Assembly (NCBI RefSeq): GCF_003966225.1
Contig: NZ_RXNU01000014.1
Location: 62,001 to 126,000, forward strand
Reading direction: 5' to 3'
DNA from: Shewanella canadensis
Lineage (GTDB): Bacteria; Pseudomonadota; Gammaproteobacteria; Enterobacterales; Shewanellaceae
DNA length: 64,000 nt
How positions within the stretch are numbered: position 1 is the stretch's first letter; every line of letters begins with the position of its first letter. A model generated the notes under the pieces. That model saw only the letters and a list, made by a program, of their open reading frames with translations, had not been told where the DNA came from and searched no databases. Position numbers and translations under genes: made by a program. Shown here one piece after another: positions 44,011 to 54,676 of the stretch.

Positions 44011-45231
44011 GTGAACAACGAAGAATTTCTAGAGAAACGTCGATTTATCATTAAATTAGGCAAGTCTCTGCACAAGTTTGGCACCCCGGCTTACCGGCTG
44101 GAAGCTCACCTTCAAGCCGTCTCTGAATTATTGGGGCTCGAGGGCTATTTTCTTATCTCTCCCACCGCCATGACCTTCGTGCTGCAACACGATACCGATC
44201 AAGAGTACAACCATGTAGCCAGGGTAAAGCCAGGTGAATTAGATCTCGGCGCTCTGGCGCGTACCGATGAACTGGTCGAAGAGTTAGTCTCCGGTAAACG
44301 CACTCTTCAGGAAGCCTTAGAACGACTGGACGAGATAGCCAATAAACCCAATGCCTATGGTCCACTGTTAACTTTACTGGCTTTTGGCAGCTCGGCAGGA
44401 GCCTTTGCCATGCTTATGGGAACGAGCTGGAACGATGTTTTCTGGTCTGCCCTGCTTGGCTTCATGGTCTATGGGCTGGTCTATCGCGCCGAACGTTCTA
44501 AACGTATGGCCGAAATGCTCGAACCCTTAGCAGCTATCCTATGTGCCATAATCGCCAGTGGCATCGCTCAACTTGATCCCCATATCAACCTCCCTGTGGT
44601 GATCTTATCCGGCATCATTATCTTTGTTCCCGGCCTCGCGCTCACCTTAGGCTTAGCTGAGCTCGCCGCCAGAGATCTGATATCCGGGACGGCCCGTGTC
44701 ATGGATGCGTGCATGCTGCTGTTTAAGCTCTATTTTGGGGCGATTTTCGGCATGGTGGTTGGCAAGGCGATATTTGGTGAAGCCATCTACTTTGAACCCG
44801 AGCCGGTACCACAAGTCGCCATCTGGTCTGCAGTGCCAATCCTCTCGATGGCACTAGTGATTATATTTAAGGCCCGCATGAAAGACTCTCCCTGGGGAGT
44901 ACTCGCAGGCATCGTCGCCTTCTTCTCATCTATGCTGGGCGGCATCTACTTAGGTGACTCTATCGGCATCTTCTTTGGCGCATTCGCCGTGGGCGTCTAC
45001 TCAAACCTGTTTGCACGCTGGATGAAAGCCCCCGCTTCTATCGCCCTACTACAGGGTATCGTTATTTTAGTTCCGGGTAGTAAAACTTATATTGGACTGA
45101 ACACGCTTATCTTAGGCGAAACTATGCTTAACCAGTCACACATTGGTAGCCAGATTTTCCTGATATTTATGTCACTCGTCGCCGGATTAATTTTTGCTAA
45201 CGTCGCGGTTTCACCGCGAAGAACGCTATAA
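44011..45231 (+). CDS. ThrE-family threonine/serine exporter
   Basis: 406 residues with a GTG start at 44011. The N-terminal soluble domain (KRRFIIKLGKSLHKFGTPAYRLE, about 9-31) is the DUF1212 part with a catalytic-looking character, followed by about ten helices of the fused ThrE domains. FVPGLALTLGLAELAARDLISGTARVMDA (~203-231) and LVPGSKTYIGLNTL (~345-358) are the two repeated membrane signatures. It would export threonine and serine from the cytoplasm. Single gene after the MITE-like element. Confidence 0.88.
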   Translation: MNNEEFLEKRRFIIKLGKSLHKFGTPAYRLEAHLQAVSELLGLEGYFLISPTAMTFVLQHDTDQEYNHVARVKPGELDLGALARTDELVEELVSGKRTLQEALERLDEIANKPNAYGPLLTLLAFGSSAGAFAMLMGTSWNDVFWSALLGFMVYGLVYRAERSKRMAEMLEPLAAILCAIIASGIAQLDPHINLPVVILSGIIIFVPGLALTLGLAELAARDLISGTARVMDACMLLFKLYFGAIFGMVVGKAIFGEAIYFEPEPVPQVAIWSAVPILSMALVIIFKARMKDSPWGVLAGIVAFFSSMLGGIYLGDSIGIFFGAFAVGVYSNLFARWMKAPASIALLQGIVILVPGSKTYIGLNTLILGETMLNQSHIGSQIFLIFMSLVAGLIFANVAVSPRRTL

Positions 45232-45439
45232 AACCCATCTATACTAGCGAACAACTCTGTAATGGTGATGTTTTTTCCCGAAAAGCATCACCGCTACATC
45301 TGCATTTGCTTAAGTAAAATCATCCACTTATTTTCCTTTTTTTCTTGACTAACTCACCACTGGAGTGTGTTATTAAATTGTAAGGAAAATGTTCACTTCC
45401 TCATCAGTCAATCGAAAGGTACTCATATAAGGCGAACCT

Positions 45440-47077
45440 ATGCAGGGTAATAAGTCGTATCTATCTCTTTTCATTGCCAGCCTTTTAGCCTCTACGGCTA
45501 GTTGGGGAGAAGAGGTAAATTCGAAGCAAGGTGAGCTAACCTGGAAAAAAAAGCTGAGTAAGATAGTTGTCACCAGCAACCCCATTTTCGATGAATCAGA
45601 TCCCGATAGTTTTTTCATTCACCGCTGGGCCAACTACCTGCATATCAATACCAGAGAGACGGTGATCTTAAATAAGCTCACCTTCTCAGAAGGCAGTCGT
45701 ATTAGCCTAAAAGATCTGGAAGAAGCACAGAGAAACTTAAGAGCAGAGCCCTATATACGAGATGCTAAAATCAGCTTCTCTGAGAGAGACCCACAGGCCG
45801 ATACTCCCGCTGAAGGTGAAACAGTATTGGTAGAAACCTGGGATAACTGGTCATTGCTCCCAACCTTTAGCGTGGGACGTAGTGGAGGAGAGAGTAAGTT
45901 TTCGATTGGAATAAAAGAAGATAACCTGCTGGGATATGGCATAAGAACAAGGTTAAAGTATAAATCTGACGCCGATAGAACCGGCTACAAGCTTGCCTTC
46001 GAGGCGCCACTGGATAACGTCATCAAACACTCTAAAGTCGCTGTCAGCTTTCAAGACAACAGTGATGGCCAGGCGACACAGTTTTATTTTAACAAACCCT
46101 TTTATACCTTAGATACCAAAGATAGCTATTCCGTTACTTATGTAGACGAACTACGTAACGATACCCTTAAACAGAATGGAATGGATATCAATGAATTTGA
46201 GCACAAACAAGACTATTTTGAGATTAAATATGGCTGGCGCATATCAAAAAACGATAATGCCAGATCTCGAATTATCACGGGTATAACTCAAAATAAAAAT
46301 GAATTCTCTCATCTCGACACCTACCCGGACTCGGAGCTTCCTCAAGACAGAGACTTTCTTTATCCTTGGGTCGCCTATGAGTTTCTTCAGGATGATTATA
46401 CCGTCCTCAACAATGTTCACCTGATAAATTACAACGAAGACTTTAACTTAGGCTGGCACCACTATCTGAAGTTTGGCTTAGAGACCAATGATACCGATAG
46501 CAGTTCATCCCCGGGTTACCATATAAACTGGAAAACGACTCGTGGCTATCAAGATGAAGAAGAGTTGCTTCTATTGGCATTCGACGGGACGGCTGCCTTA
46601 GCCACCAGTCAGGATGATTTCTACCGGCTCAATGCATCGGCCGAATACTTCTATCAGATAAATCCTAAGTGGACCGCATACACAAAAACAAGGATCAGCA
46701 CCTCAAAGAATAACTATCTTGATCAGACCTTCGCCCTGGGTGATGACACCGGGCTCAGAGGCTATCCCAATGATTATCAACATGGTGATAATCAATGGTT
46801 ATTGACGACAGAGATCCGCAACTATCCAAATATTAACCTCTACCAACTCGCAGAGCTAGGCTGGGCCGCTTTTGTCGATGTAGGTCAGGCGTTTGGTGGC
46901 CCGGATGAACATAATGAAGTCTCCGGTCCCATTGGCAGCTTAGGTATCGGTGCTCGAATTTACTCATCCCGCTCAAGCTATGGCAACGTGGCTCATATCG
47001 ACTTCAGTGTGCCTTTCACCTCCGGAGAAGAGGTCAATAGCTGGGAGTGGCGCTTCCAGGTTAAAAATCATTTCTAA
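45440..47077 (+). CDS. Omp85-superfamily outer-membrane protein with one POTRA-like domain
   Basis: 545 residues, signal peptide ending near ASWGE (about 24). A POTRA-like stretch (ETVILNKLTFSEGSRISLKD, then NLRAEPYIRDAKISF, about 73-112) precedes a beta-barrel ending EWRFQVKNHF. The strongest sign is LRGYPNDYQHGDNQWLLTTE (about 433-452), the (V/L)RGY loop of the BamA/FhaC/TamA barrel. Only one POTRA domain is clear, so it is not BamA. It may export a partner protein or remodel the outer membrane. The partner is not evident; the next gene encodes a solute-binding protein. Confidence 0.8.
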   Translation: MQGNKSYLSLFIASLLASTASWGEEVNSKQGELTWKKKLSKIVVTSNPIFDESDPDSFFIHRWANYLHINTRETVILNKLTFSEGSRISLKDLEEAQRNLRAEPYIRDAKISFSERDPQADTPAEGETVLVETWDNWSLLPTFSVGRSGGESKFSIGIKEDNLLGYGIRTRLKYKSDADRTGYKLAFEAPLDNVIKHSKVAVSFQDNSDGQATQFYFNKPFYTLDTKDSYSVTYVDELRNDTLKQNGMDINEFEHKQDYFEIKYGWRISKNDNARSRIITGITQNKNEFSHLDTYPDSELPQDRDFLYPWVAYEFLQDDYTVLNNVHLINYNEDFNLGWHHYLKFGLETNDTDSSSSPGYHINWKTTRGYQDEEELLLLAFDGTAALATSQDDFYRLNASAEYFYQINPKWTAYTKTRISTSKNNYLDQTFALGDDTGLRGYPNDYQHGDNQWLLTTEIRNYPNINLYQLAELGWAAFVDVGQAFGGPDEHNEVSGPIGSLGIGARIYSSRSSYGNVAHIDFSVPFTSGEEVNSWEWRFQVKNHF

Positions 47078-47134
47078 CCGACTATAATTCAGTTCAGTGA
47101 CCTAAACTCATAGGAGTTCAGACTGATAACATCC

Positions 47135-47935
47135 ATGGTGAACTCAACCCTCCTATACCTAACCTTGCTATTTACTTGCCTCATTAGCGGATGTCTGGCG
47201 GCTCAACCATTGAAGATCGTCTGTCATGAATTTGCTCCATTCAGCTTTCAAGATGTAAACCAGACGACTGGGATTCTGGTTGAAATAGCACAAATAGCTT
47301 GTAGAAGTTGGGAGGATGGATGTGAGATCGAGTTACTACCCAATCGGCGGGCCAAACAGACCTTTAATCATGGACTCGCTAATGGTCACTTTATGGGGTG
47401 GAATGAAGACCGAGCAAAATCTATATGGTTCTCTATTCCACTCCTGCAAACAGAATATGGATTCTACTCGCTACAAAATAAAAGAATCAGTAAAGTTGAA
47501 CAACTCGCAGAAAAAAATGTAGGCGTTTTAGCTCCTTCAAATACCTATGAGTCACTGTTAGAAATAGACAAAAGCCTCCAACAACTTGGGCACTTACCCA
47601 TGAATATCATTCAGCTTGCATCTGCTAATGAGCAGCCTATAAAAATGTTGGCTATGGCTCGCTTTAATGCTTATTTTGTCAATCGGGATGTCGGCGCTTA
47701 TTATGCGGACAGACTGGATATTCAGAACCTGCACTATCTGAGTAGCGGAAAAGTTATTCAATATCATCTTGGCTTTAAAATACAATTTAACAAGTATGAA
47801 ACGATCAAGTCTTTCAACCATCATCTGGAGTCACTCTTCCAACAGGGGGTGTTCGACTCACTTTTTCATAGTTGGAATATGTCCCCCCCTAAACTCAATC
47901 AGTCAGAATATCTGGGGCTCAATATTCCCTATTAA
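47135..47935 (+). CDS. Periplasmic solute-binding protein, family 3-like
   Basis: 266 residues. The signal peptide carries a possible lipobox LISGC (about 18-22), so it may be a lipoprotein. The mature part starts LKIVCHEFAPFSFQD and contains the type-II periplasmic binding pattern with GVLAPSNTYESLLE near residue 130. Relatives without an ABC transporter next to them often act as sensors or orphan receptors; no permease or ATPase is nearby. The last 4 bp overlap the stop of the leftward CadC-like gene. The ATG at 47135 lacks a well-placed ribosome site, so the start is provisional. Confidence 0.75.
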   Translation: MVNSTLLYLTLLFTCLISGCLAAQPLKIVCHEFAPFSFQDVNQTTGILVEIAQIACRSWEDGCEIELLPNRRAKQTFNHGLANGHFMGWNEDRAKSIWFSIPLLQTEYGFYSLQNKRISKVEQLAEKNVGVLAPSNTYESLLEIDKSLQQLGHLPMNIIQLASANEQPIKMLAMARFNAYFVNRDVGAYYADRLDIQNLHYLSSGKVIQYHLGFKIQFNKYETIKSFNHHLESLFQQGVFDSLFHSWNMSPPKLNQSEYLGLNIPY

Positions 47936-50022
47936 ATTTTATGCTTCAGCGACACACTATAAATATCAGCATCATTGATCCCCAGCATGCTCACAACCAC
48001 TCTATCTTCAGTGGCTATAGCGAGTGCACGTTCATTTCTTATCGACAGTGCAGGCAAGCTAAACGCAACATGCTCCCCCCCTTCAGCATCTATACGAACC
48101 ACAATATCTTCATTATCGGTTCGCTTTAAAAAGTACAATTCAGAGTTGTGATAAAAAAAGCTGCCCCAATCTCCAGCAGCCAACTCGTCAGTAACTAGAG
48201 ACTCACGGGCTTCATCGGCGGGAAGGTAGAATATCCCCGCTAGATTATCTTTGCTGTAATAGAGTCCACCTTGTTGATCTTCGATGGCATATTTTCCATC
48301 TTCAACGACCGCTTCAACCTTCTCGCTGGCTAAGGTATAGCGATATATTCCCCATTTCCCCGCCATATTAGATGAAAAATACAATTGAGTTCCATCTCGT
48401 GAAAATGACGGATTTCTTATATCTCCGTCTATACCTTCCAGGCTCATTAATTTTCCACCAGGCAAACGGCCTAAAAACAGCTCATAGTTGAGACTCTGCG
48501 CTGGCTTCATGGCGATTGCAAATTGATTATTTACCGGAGATACCGCAGGAATACTCACCAAACCTTGTTCACGGGTTAACTGCTTGCTGTCTGTTTCTTG
48601 CTTGAGCCATAGCTCCCATGTCCCGCTTCTATTGGAGAGGAAGAGTATATCCCCTGTAGACATAACCGCCTGACCAAACATATCCCTCGATGATGAGGCT
48701 AACTGGCGATGTACCTGGCCATCGGTTAATGAACGGATAGTGATATGTTCCTGAGCAATGTGGCGGGAATAATATAACTCTTGGGTTCCATAATTCAGAG
48801 CTAAGCTACTGATCGTATCGTCATGGTGAAAATCCATCAGCTTTTTGCTTCCCATATCAAAAATCTCAATCACAAAGCTGCCATCACGCAGGGCGTTGAA
48901 ATAGATCTGATTGGCTTGTTGATCCCACTCCAGCCCTATCACCATAGTCTCACCATCAACCAACAACTGGGCATCCTGAGTTAAGGATTTAACGAACACC
49001 TTAGCCTTCATCTCCACCGACCGAACAAAGACTAACTGCTGACTATCGGCAGACCAGCTCATCAGCAGGTCTTCCTCGCCGGCAGCAGGAAAGGTAAACG
49101 GGGAGATCTCTGCCGACTCAAAACGATAAGTAACAATGGATACTCGATCCTCCTGAGATTTCGCATAAGCGAGTCGTTGACCATCGGGTGACCACTCCAA
49201 ACTATGCAGATAACCGATACTCATACAACCAGTATCAATTTTATTATCTCTATTGGTGATGAGCTCACGGACATGTACCGAGCACTCACCCGATTCATTA
49301 AATCGAAAATAGGCTAATGAGAGACCATCCGGTGACCAGGTCGGTGATGTCTCCCTATCTGAAGTCATGGTTATCTGCCTAAGTGGCGCATCTTGATCAC
49401 TCAGGTCTTTAATATATAGCTGTCCTTTGCGCTTTTCACGACGCCACTGAAATGCCATGTAACGCCCATCAGGGGAGATAGCGGCCTGCTCCTCCACCCC
49501 TTCAAAATTGGTTATACGGGTTGCGAGCTTTTCAGTATTGGGTTGAGCGGAGTCATGGGTAAGTTCGATAACAGCAAACATGACAGAGATCAGAGTGAAT
49601 ATGATCCCAGCTAAAAGGAAGGGTGTGTAACGATTATGAGTTTTTGAGTTTTTGGTGTTAGAGCGTAATTGAATATCTGGGGTCTCTTCAATACAGGTTG
49701 GAGTAATAAGCAGTTGATAACCCACTTTGGTAATCGTTTTAAAATAGGTTTCCGGCTCTATGCCAAGCTCAGTTAGCGACTTTCTTAACTGCCATATCGC
49801 ATTACCCGTTCCACGCTTGCCGACTTCAATATTTCCCAGCCACACCTCATCGATTGCCTGCTCTTTAGTGACAGTTTGCCCCGCATGCAAGATGAGAAGC
49901 TTGAGAAACTCGAATACCTTGGCAGGAAGTTGAACCGATTTATCGCCAACTGAAATTGTCATATCATGGCAATTAATCACGCATTCGCCGAGTTGGTATT
50001 TTTGATATGGCAATGAGATCAT
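47932..50022 (-). CDS. CadC-like membrane transcriptional regulator with a TolB-type beta-propeller
   Basis: 696 residues. The N-terminal winged helix (OmpR/PhoB type) is about residues 5-105, with HAGQTVTKEQAIDEVWLGN and GTGNAIWQLRKSLTELGIEP. A single TM helix (FLLAGIIFTLISVMFAVIEL, about 134-153) follows. The periplasmic part is a PD40/WD40-like propeller (SPDGRYMAFQWRREKRKG; SPTWSPDGLSLAYF; SFSRDGTQLYFSSN). It would sense something outside and act directly on DNA. It lies head-on beside the subtilase gene at 50347 in the same direction, so control of the subtilases is possible. Confidence 0.88.
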   Translation of the reverse strand: MISLPYQKYQLGECVINCHDMTISVGDKSVQLPAKVFEFLKLLILHAGQTVTKEQAIDEVWLGNIEVGKRGTGNAIWQLRKSLTELGIEPETYFKTITKVGYQLLITPTCIEETPDIQLRSNTKNSKTHNRYTPFLLAGIIFTLISVMFAVIELTHDSAQPNTEKLATRITNFEGVEEQAAISPDGRYMAFQWRREKRKGQLYIKDLSDQDAPLRQITMTSDRETSPTWSPDGLSLAYFRFNESGECSVHVRELITNRDNKIDTGCMSIGYLHSLEWSPDGQRLAYAKSQEDRVSIVTYRFESAEISPFTFPAAGEEDLLMSWSADSQQLVFVRSVEMKAKVFVKSLTQDAQLLVDGETMVIGLEWDQQANQIYFNALRDGSFVIEIFDMGSKKLMDFHHDDTISSLALNYGTQELYYSRHIAQEHITIRSLTDGQVHRQLASSSRDMFGQAVMSTGDILFLSNRSGTWELWLKQETDSKQLTREQGLVSIPAVSPVNNQFAIAMKPAQSLNYELFLGRLPGGKLMSLEGIDGDIRNPSFSRDGTQLYFSSNMAGKWGIYRYTLASEKVEAVVEDGKYAIEDQQGGLYYSKDNLAGIFYLPADEARESLVTDELAAGDWGSFFYHNSELYFLKRTDNEDIVVRIDAEGGEHVAFSLPALSIRNERALAIATEDRVVVSMLGINDADIYSVSLKHKI

Positions 50023-50299
50023 GATCTAGGGGCGAACTCCGGGGGTGAAAATGGGATCGCTAAGAAAAATTAACTCACCACAAACACACACTAAGATGTT
50101 AACGTTTTATTAACACCCATCATAAAGCCCCTATTCACTTTGTCTATAGCAAGGCTGAGATGCACACGCTCACAATGGAAAAGTGACAATACACTAATGC
50201 CTGCACTAATGTAGTAATCACATAAACTAATTTAATTAAAGCAGCTATTTAGTATTAGGTTCTTCTATTACATCAAGTCAGTTGTATCAAATTGTACAA

Positions 50300-50322
50300 A
50301 GAGAGCCCTTGCAGGGCTCTCT
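50300..50322 (-). terminator. Hairpin after the degenerate subtilase gene
   Basis: AGAGAGCCCT (50300-50309) pairs with AGGGCTCTCT (50313-50322), a 10-bp stem with a 3-nt loop, 25 bp past the stop. The T-run on the minus strand is short (TTTGTA). Nothing else but promoter-like AT-rich DNA is seen in 50023-50346. Confidence 0.65.
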
Positions 50323-50346
50323 TATGTATATCCCTATATTAATTTC

Positions 50347-53300
50347 TTAACCAAAGGTTTTTCGACGAATAGTCAGAAGTGCAAGCAGACCCAACAGTCC
50401 ACCACCTAAACTACCGCCGCTATCACTGCTCTCTACTGGCTCTTCCACAGGAGCTGCTGGCGCATTCAATGTCATCACAAAACTGGCTTGCGTTTTATTG
50501 ACTGAATCATCCGCAGTGACAACCACGGTATACTCGCCAGCGGCACCTGAGGCAGCGCTACCCGTAATCATGCCTGACACGCTATCAATGCTCAGTCCTT
50601 CAGGTAAGTCTGTTGCACTAAACGTCAATGCATCGCCCTCCGCTTCGTTAAAGTACATTGAAGCATCAATCTCAACTGCATCCGTTTCGCTCATAGAAAC
50701 CGCAGGCATTTCACCAACAAGCTCAGGGGCAACATCATTAACGTTGTTTATCATAATATTAACGTTAGATACCGCAGTGTAGGTATTACCTTGACGGCCG
50801 ATAACCTCTAAGTTATAGCTCATATTGCCTGCATCGTAATCCAGAGCGGCTGGATTATTGACGATGATCTCACCTGAACCACTAACCGTAAATGGATCGC
50901 CTGGAATCGCATTTGCTAGGCTCAAGGTGTATGGATACCATTCAGAGTCAAAGTTAGCTGTCGCAAAGAATGTTGCAGCATCGAGCTCAACTTGCGCCAC
51001 TACGCTGCCCATTTCAGCATCTTCATCGACACTGTGAGTTTGGCCATCCAGCGGATGGGCTATAAACGCGTAGCTACCTTGACCCATAGGAGAGGTCATA
51101 CCCCAGTTATCTTCTAGGCTAATCAGCATCATACCGTGATTATCACAGCCCCCGCCCCCAATGTTGAAACTGAAGTTACACTCACTGGCCATACCTAGTT
51201 CAGCCGTTTCACCCGCAGCTAAGGTCACCATAGGGCTGTACTCTTTGGTTTCCCCCTCTTCCACTAGGCGAGAAATTAACGGTAAGCCACCCGCATTACT
51301 TTCAAACTCCTTCATCTCACCGGTGAACCAGTCAAAGTAAGCTTCTTTCTTCACTTTGCCGTATTTAACAGGATTGAATTGGATAATAGGTTCACCCAGA
51401 TCGGCAATCGCATCGCGGTCGGTGGCAAAGATCCAGCCATGGTTTTGATCAAAGTCTTCGATGCTATCCATGTCTTCACCATGGTAGAGATCTTCCAGAC
51501 AATACTGAGAGACAAAGTTCTGCCCATGACCGGTCATATACGTCGGTAGCTTAGACTTAGTGTAACGCTTACGTGGCTGAGTCCAGTCATACTCTTGCTT
51601 GTAATCGATGAACCACGACGCTGGTGAACCATTTTCGTCGGGCTCAATAAAGCCACCCATCACCATCTGAGTCGCCTCATCCCATGCATATGGTTCGCTA
51701 TTTACCCCTTTATCAAACTCGTTATCGAGGACGAACTGCTCCTGATAGACATTCCACCAAACAAGCGCTGCACCCCCCTTATCAAAGTGGTTAGCCATAC
51801 CTGCATCGTTAGGCTTAAAAAAACGACCCGCTACCACGAGCTTCTTTCCCGTAGAACACATGGCCTCGTCATAAATACCACCACCGACTACATTCGGCAT
51901 ATTGCCTTGAGTGTTTTCTTTGCCTTCAGGTAGTTGTTTTTGATGATACATCGCAGGAAATACCGCAAATGTGGTCTCCGTGACACTGGTATTGGTAAAC
52001 TGCTGAACATAGGCGCCTGCTTCGACGCTAAATTTATTACTTAGCTCAGAGCCATACTGCTCTTCAAATGTACTAAAATCTCGAGTAATTTCAGTACTTG
52101 CCCTTGGTTTAACTAACCAGCTCATGCTTACCGTTGGCTTCTCTTCCGCAGTAAGATGAAGCTGACCAGAAAGCTCTACCTTCGACCAATTTTCTGATGT
52201 AAAGTCACTCGCCATCTTAATCGGCCAGTTATCTAGCTTAGTAAAATCAATCTCTAATACTACGGGGAAGATAACGGTTTGCCCTGCGGGTACGCTAACA
52301 CTGGTTGGGACGTCCCAAGTTAATGCCGCATCACCCGACTTACCCATTGAACTCATCACGACTTGGTAGGTAACGGTTTCCTCGGCTAAGTTCTTTAGTT
52401 GTACCTCTTTCACAAAGCGCTGCACACCTATGCCTTCTTCAAAGCCAAAACTAAGGTTAGGTTGATAGCTATTTTTCTCCCAAGCAACGACTGAAGAGTT
52501 CATGGCAGCATCGATGTTCTCAACGCCATTACCTATCAATACAAGCTCAGCTTGCTTATTGGCAAGATCCATTACATTGTTATCAGCGGTATTCATCAAT
52601 AACGCTTTGATCTCAACCATAGACAATTCTGGACGCTTTGATTTAAGCACTGCTGCAGCCGCCGCAACCCGCGCGGCCGCCATCACGGTGTGTGACTCGG
52701 TATCGGTTTGATCGCCACCGCCAACCACTGCTACATCAATGTTTTCTGCGTAGCTGACCATATCTGGCTTTGAGTATCCATTCGCACCACGAACTGGTCC
52801 ATGTGGTGTACTTTCAGTAACCATCATCTTGTCTTCAGCATCCGTTGTCATGCCGCCAACAGTCAGCGCGCTCGGCGCAGCTCCACGCCAAGTCATATTG
52901 AATCGATTATCAAACCATTCACCACCCGTTCCGGCATTCACCACGACAAGGGCGCCTAATCCGGATGCCATCTCTATCGCGTGGGCTTCTGCCACAGGAC
53001 CTGAGATACCATTATCTGATGGTGCGTAAAACGCACTCCCACCAAGCGCATCGACCACTATGATGTCGGCTCGGTCATCAAAACTACCATCTTGATTCGG
53101 ATCAAGCGCATACTCTAATGCCAACATAAATGTGCTGCTTGATTCAGCGCTTAAGCTATATCCATTACCGTATGGGTCGGATACGTTTGAGGTTTTGAAG
53201 GCAGCTATTTTAGCCCCAGGCGCGAGTGAATGAACCACGCTGGCGAGTCGAGTACCATGGCCGGTATTGTGGGTTGATCCATCATAATCGCGAGTGTAAT

Positions 53301-54003
53301 AGATATTTTGGTCAATTGGATTTGGATCTAAGCCCCAACCCGCATCACTGCTCAGATCCATACCTTCAACGACGACATCGGTTGGGAAACCGTCAAATGC
53401 GTTAACGGCGTTTGCCATCGCTTCACCGTACGTTGCCGCTTCGCCGTCACCACCAAGCCCAACGTGAGTGTAATCGACACCCGAGCCAATTATCGCCACT
53501 TTAACGCCCTCACCAGCAGTCACATCATCAACAAGTGCTGGCGCTTTAGCTGCAGTAGACAAATTCCCGGCCATTGGTTTTCTCATCGCATTAACAGGCA
53601 TCACTGCCGTTGTGACTTCGGCAATAACCGCTTTAACGCCAGTGATGCTCTTGATTTTATTCGCGTATGACGGATCGGCTTGTACGCGTACAAAGTTACC
53701 AAATATTTTCGCACCGGGCAGTGCTTTAATATTACCGTCCAGCGCCATGATTTCGCTAAGGACTGATTTCTGCTTAGCTTCTACCTGCTTAAGATTTGCG
53801 GCAAATTTCTTTTTATTGTTAACCGTTGCTTTAGTCAGCGAGCCCACATCTGAAAGGTATACGTTAAAAGTAACAGATTGGTCTTTTTTAGCTTGCGCGC
53901 TGTATGCTGATAAGGCGTCAGTACTTTGTGCAATGGCTATCGATGCAGGCACCATGGCAGCTAGTGCTATGCAAGTTGCCAATTTTGATTTTTTAAATGA
54001 CAT
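50347..54003 (-). CDS. Degenerate S8 subtilase-like exported protein with cadherin-like repeats and GlyGly-CTERM-like tail
   Basis: 1218 residues. A signal peptide (end near AIAQ) and an I9-like propeptide precede the S8 fold (about 165-460). The catalytic residues are mostly lost: VAIIGSGVDYTH has Gly173 in place of the Asp of VxxxDTGV; HGTRLAS keeps His249; AGTGGE has Thr359 for the oxyanion Asn of AGNSG; and HTVMAAARVA has Val440 for Ser of GTSMAxPHVA. It is thus probably not a protease. Later parts include dystroglycan/cadherin-like repeats and SGGSLGGGLLGLLALLTIRRK, a rhombosortase-type tail. It stands divergent from an intact subtilase at 54677. A binding or inhibitor role is possible. 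Confidence 0.85.
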   Translation of the reverse strand: MSFKKSKLATCIALAAMVPASIAIAQSTDALSAYSAQAKKDQSVTFNVYLSDVGSLTKATVNNKKKFAANLKQVEAKQKSVLSEIMALDGNIKALPGAKIFGNFVRVQADPSYANKIKSITGVKAVIAEVTTAVMPVNAMRKPMAGNLSTAAKAPALVDDVTAGEGVKVAIIGSGVDYTHVGLGGDGEAATYGEAMANAVNAFDGFPTDVVVEGMDLSSDAGWGLDPNPIDQNIYYTRDYDGSTHNTGHGTRLASVVHSLAPGAKIAAFKTSNVSDPYGNGYSLSAESSSTFMLALEYALDPNQDGSFDDRADIIVVDALGGSAFYAPSDNGISGPVAEAHAIEMASGLGALVVVNAGTGGEWFDNRFNMTWRGAAPSALTVGGMTTDAEDKMMVTESTPHGPVRGANGYSKPDMVSYAENIDVAVVGGGDQTDTESHTVMAAARVAAAAAVLKSKRPELSMVEIKALLMNTADNNVMDLANKQAELVLIGNGVENIDAAMNSSVVAWEKNSYQPNLSFGFEEGIGVQRFVKEVQLKNLAEETVTYQVVMSSMGKSGDAALTWDVPTSVSVPAGQTVIFPVVLEIDFTKLDNWPIKMASDFTSENWSKVELSGQLHLTAEEKPTVSMSWLVKPRASTEITRDFSTFEEQYGSELSNKFSVEAGAYVQQFTNTSVTETTFAVFPAMYHQKQLPEGKENTQGNMPNVVGGGIYDEAMCSTGKKLVVAGRFFKPNDAGMANHFDKGGAALVWWNVYQEQFVLDNEFDKGVNSEPYAWDEATQMVMGGFIEPDENGSPASWFIDYKQEYDWTQPRKRYTKSKLPTYMTGHGQNFVSQYCLEDLYHGEDMDSIEDFDQNHGWIFATDRDAIADLGEPIIQFNPVKYGKVKKEAYFDWFTGEMKEFESNAGGLPLISRLVEEGETKEYSPMVTLAAGETAELGMASECNFSFNIGGGGCDNHGMMLISLEDNWGMTSPMGQGSYAFIAHPLDGQTHSVDEDAEMGSVVAQVELDAATFFATANFDSEWYPYTLSLANAIPGDPFTVSGSGEIIVNNPAALDYDAGNMSYNLEVIGRQGNTYTAVSNVNIMINNVNDVAPELVGEMPAVSMSETDAVEIDASMYFNEAEGDALTFSATDLPEGLSIDSVSGMITGSAASGAAGEYTVVVTADDSVNKTQASFVMTLNAPAAPVEEPVESSDSGGSLGGGLLGLLALLTIRRKTFG

Positions 54004-54676
54004 ATTTTTTCCCTAAGAAGTTGCGACATTATTTTTATTGTTTAAGTCGAATTGTTTAAGGCTAACCAGTCATATCGCCACACCTGATTAACACCTTATT
54101 AACTCTCTACCTCTATGGTTTTCTGTTAATTGTTCACAAACAACAAGCATATGGCCTTTCATTTTATTTCTTTTCTCTTTCTATTAGTCTTCATTTTCTT
54201 TTAATTCAGATAGTTACAGCTGGCGCAATTATTCATAAAAATCACATCTCTGATTCAAAACCCACCAAATAACTTGTCAAATTCCTCCTTGCTGACACTA
54301 ATTCGAGCTTTTCTATTCGTATTCATTGTGTCATTTAGCGTATAGGCCTTGCCTACACTGACTTGCAGGCAGTTTTATCAAGCGACAGCAATGAGGACCC
54401 CAATAGATAAACGACTAGTAAAAACAAATAAACAAGATACACACCGATACAAAAGCAATTGTTAACCGATTGTTTTTAATGAAATTGAAAAAGAAATGAA
54501 GGATAAGTGAAGTCAAATAGTAGCGAGCAATTTGCTCAACATAGTTTCGATGGGGTATCAAGTTTACGTCGAATTAACAACTCCTACTGATTGACTGTTC
54601 GCGGCAGCAAGTCGCGATAGAAGAAAAAGCATAAAACAAAAACTTGAAAAACAATTATAAAAACGAGGAAGACCAG
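54004..54676. promoter_or_regulatory. Divergent promoter region between two subtilase genes
   Basis: About 670 bp, AT-rich, without a credible gene. It must carry promoters for both large genes, so the pair may be coregulated. No clear operator palindrome was found by eye. Confidence 0.5.

Noticed and set aside
45264..45292. Hairpin GGTGATG/CATCACC after the ThrE-type gene
   Set aside because: The T-run is inside the loop rather than after the stem, so it does not fit a rho-independent terminator in either direction.
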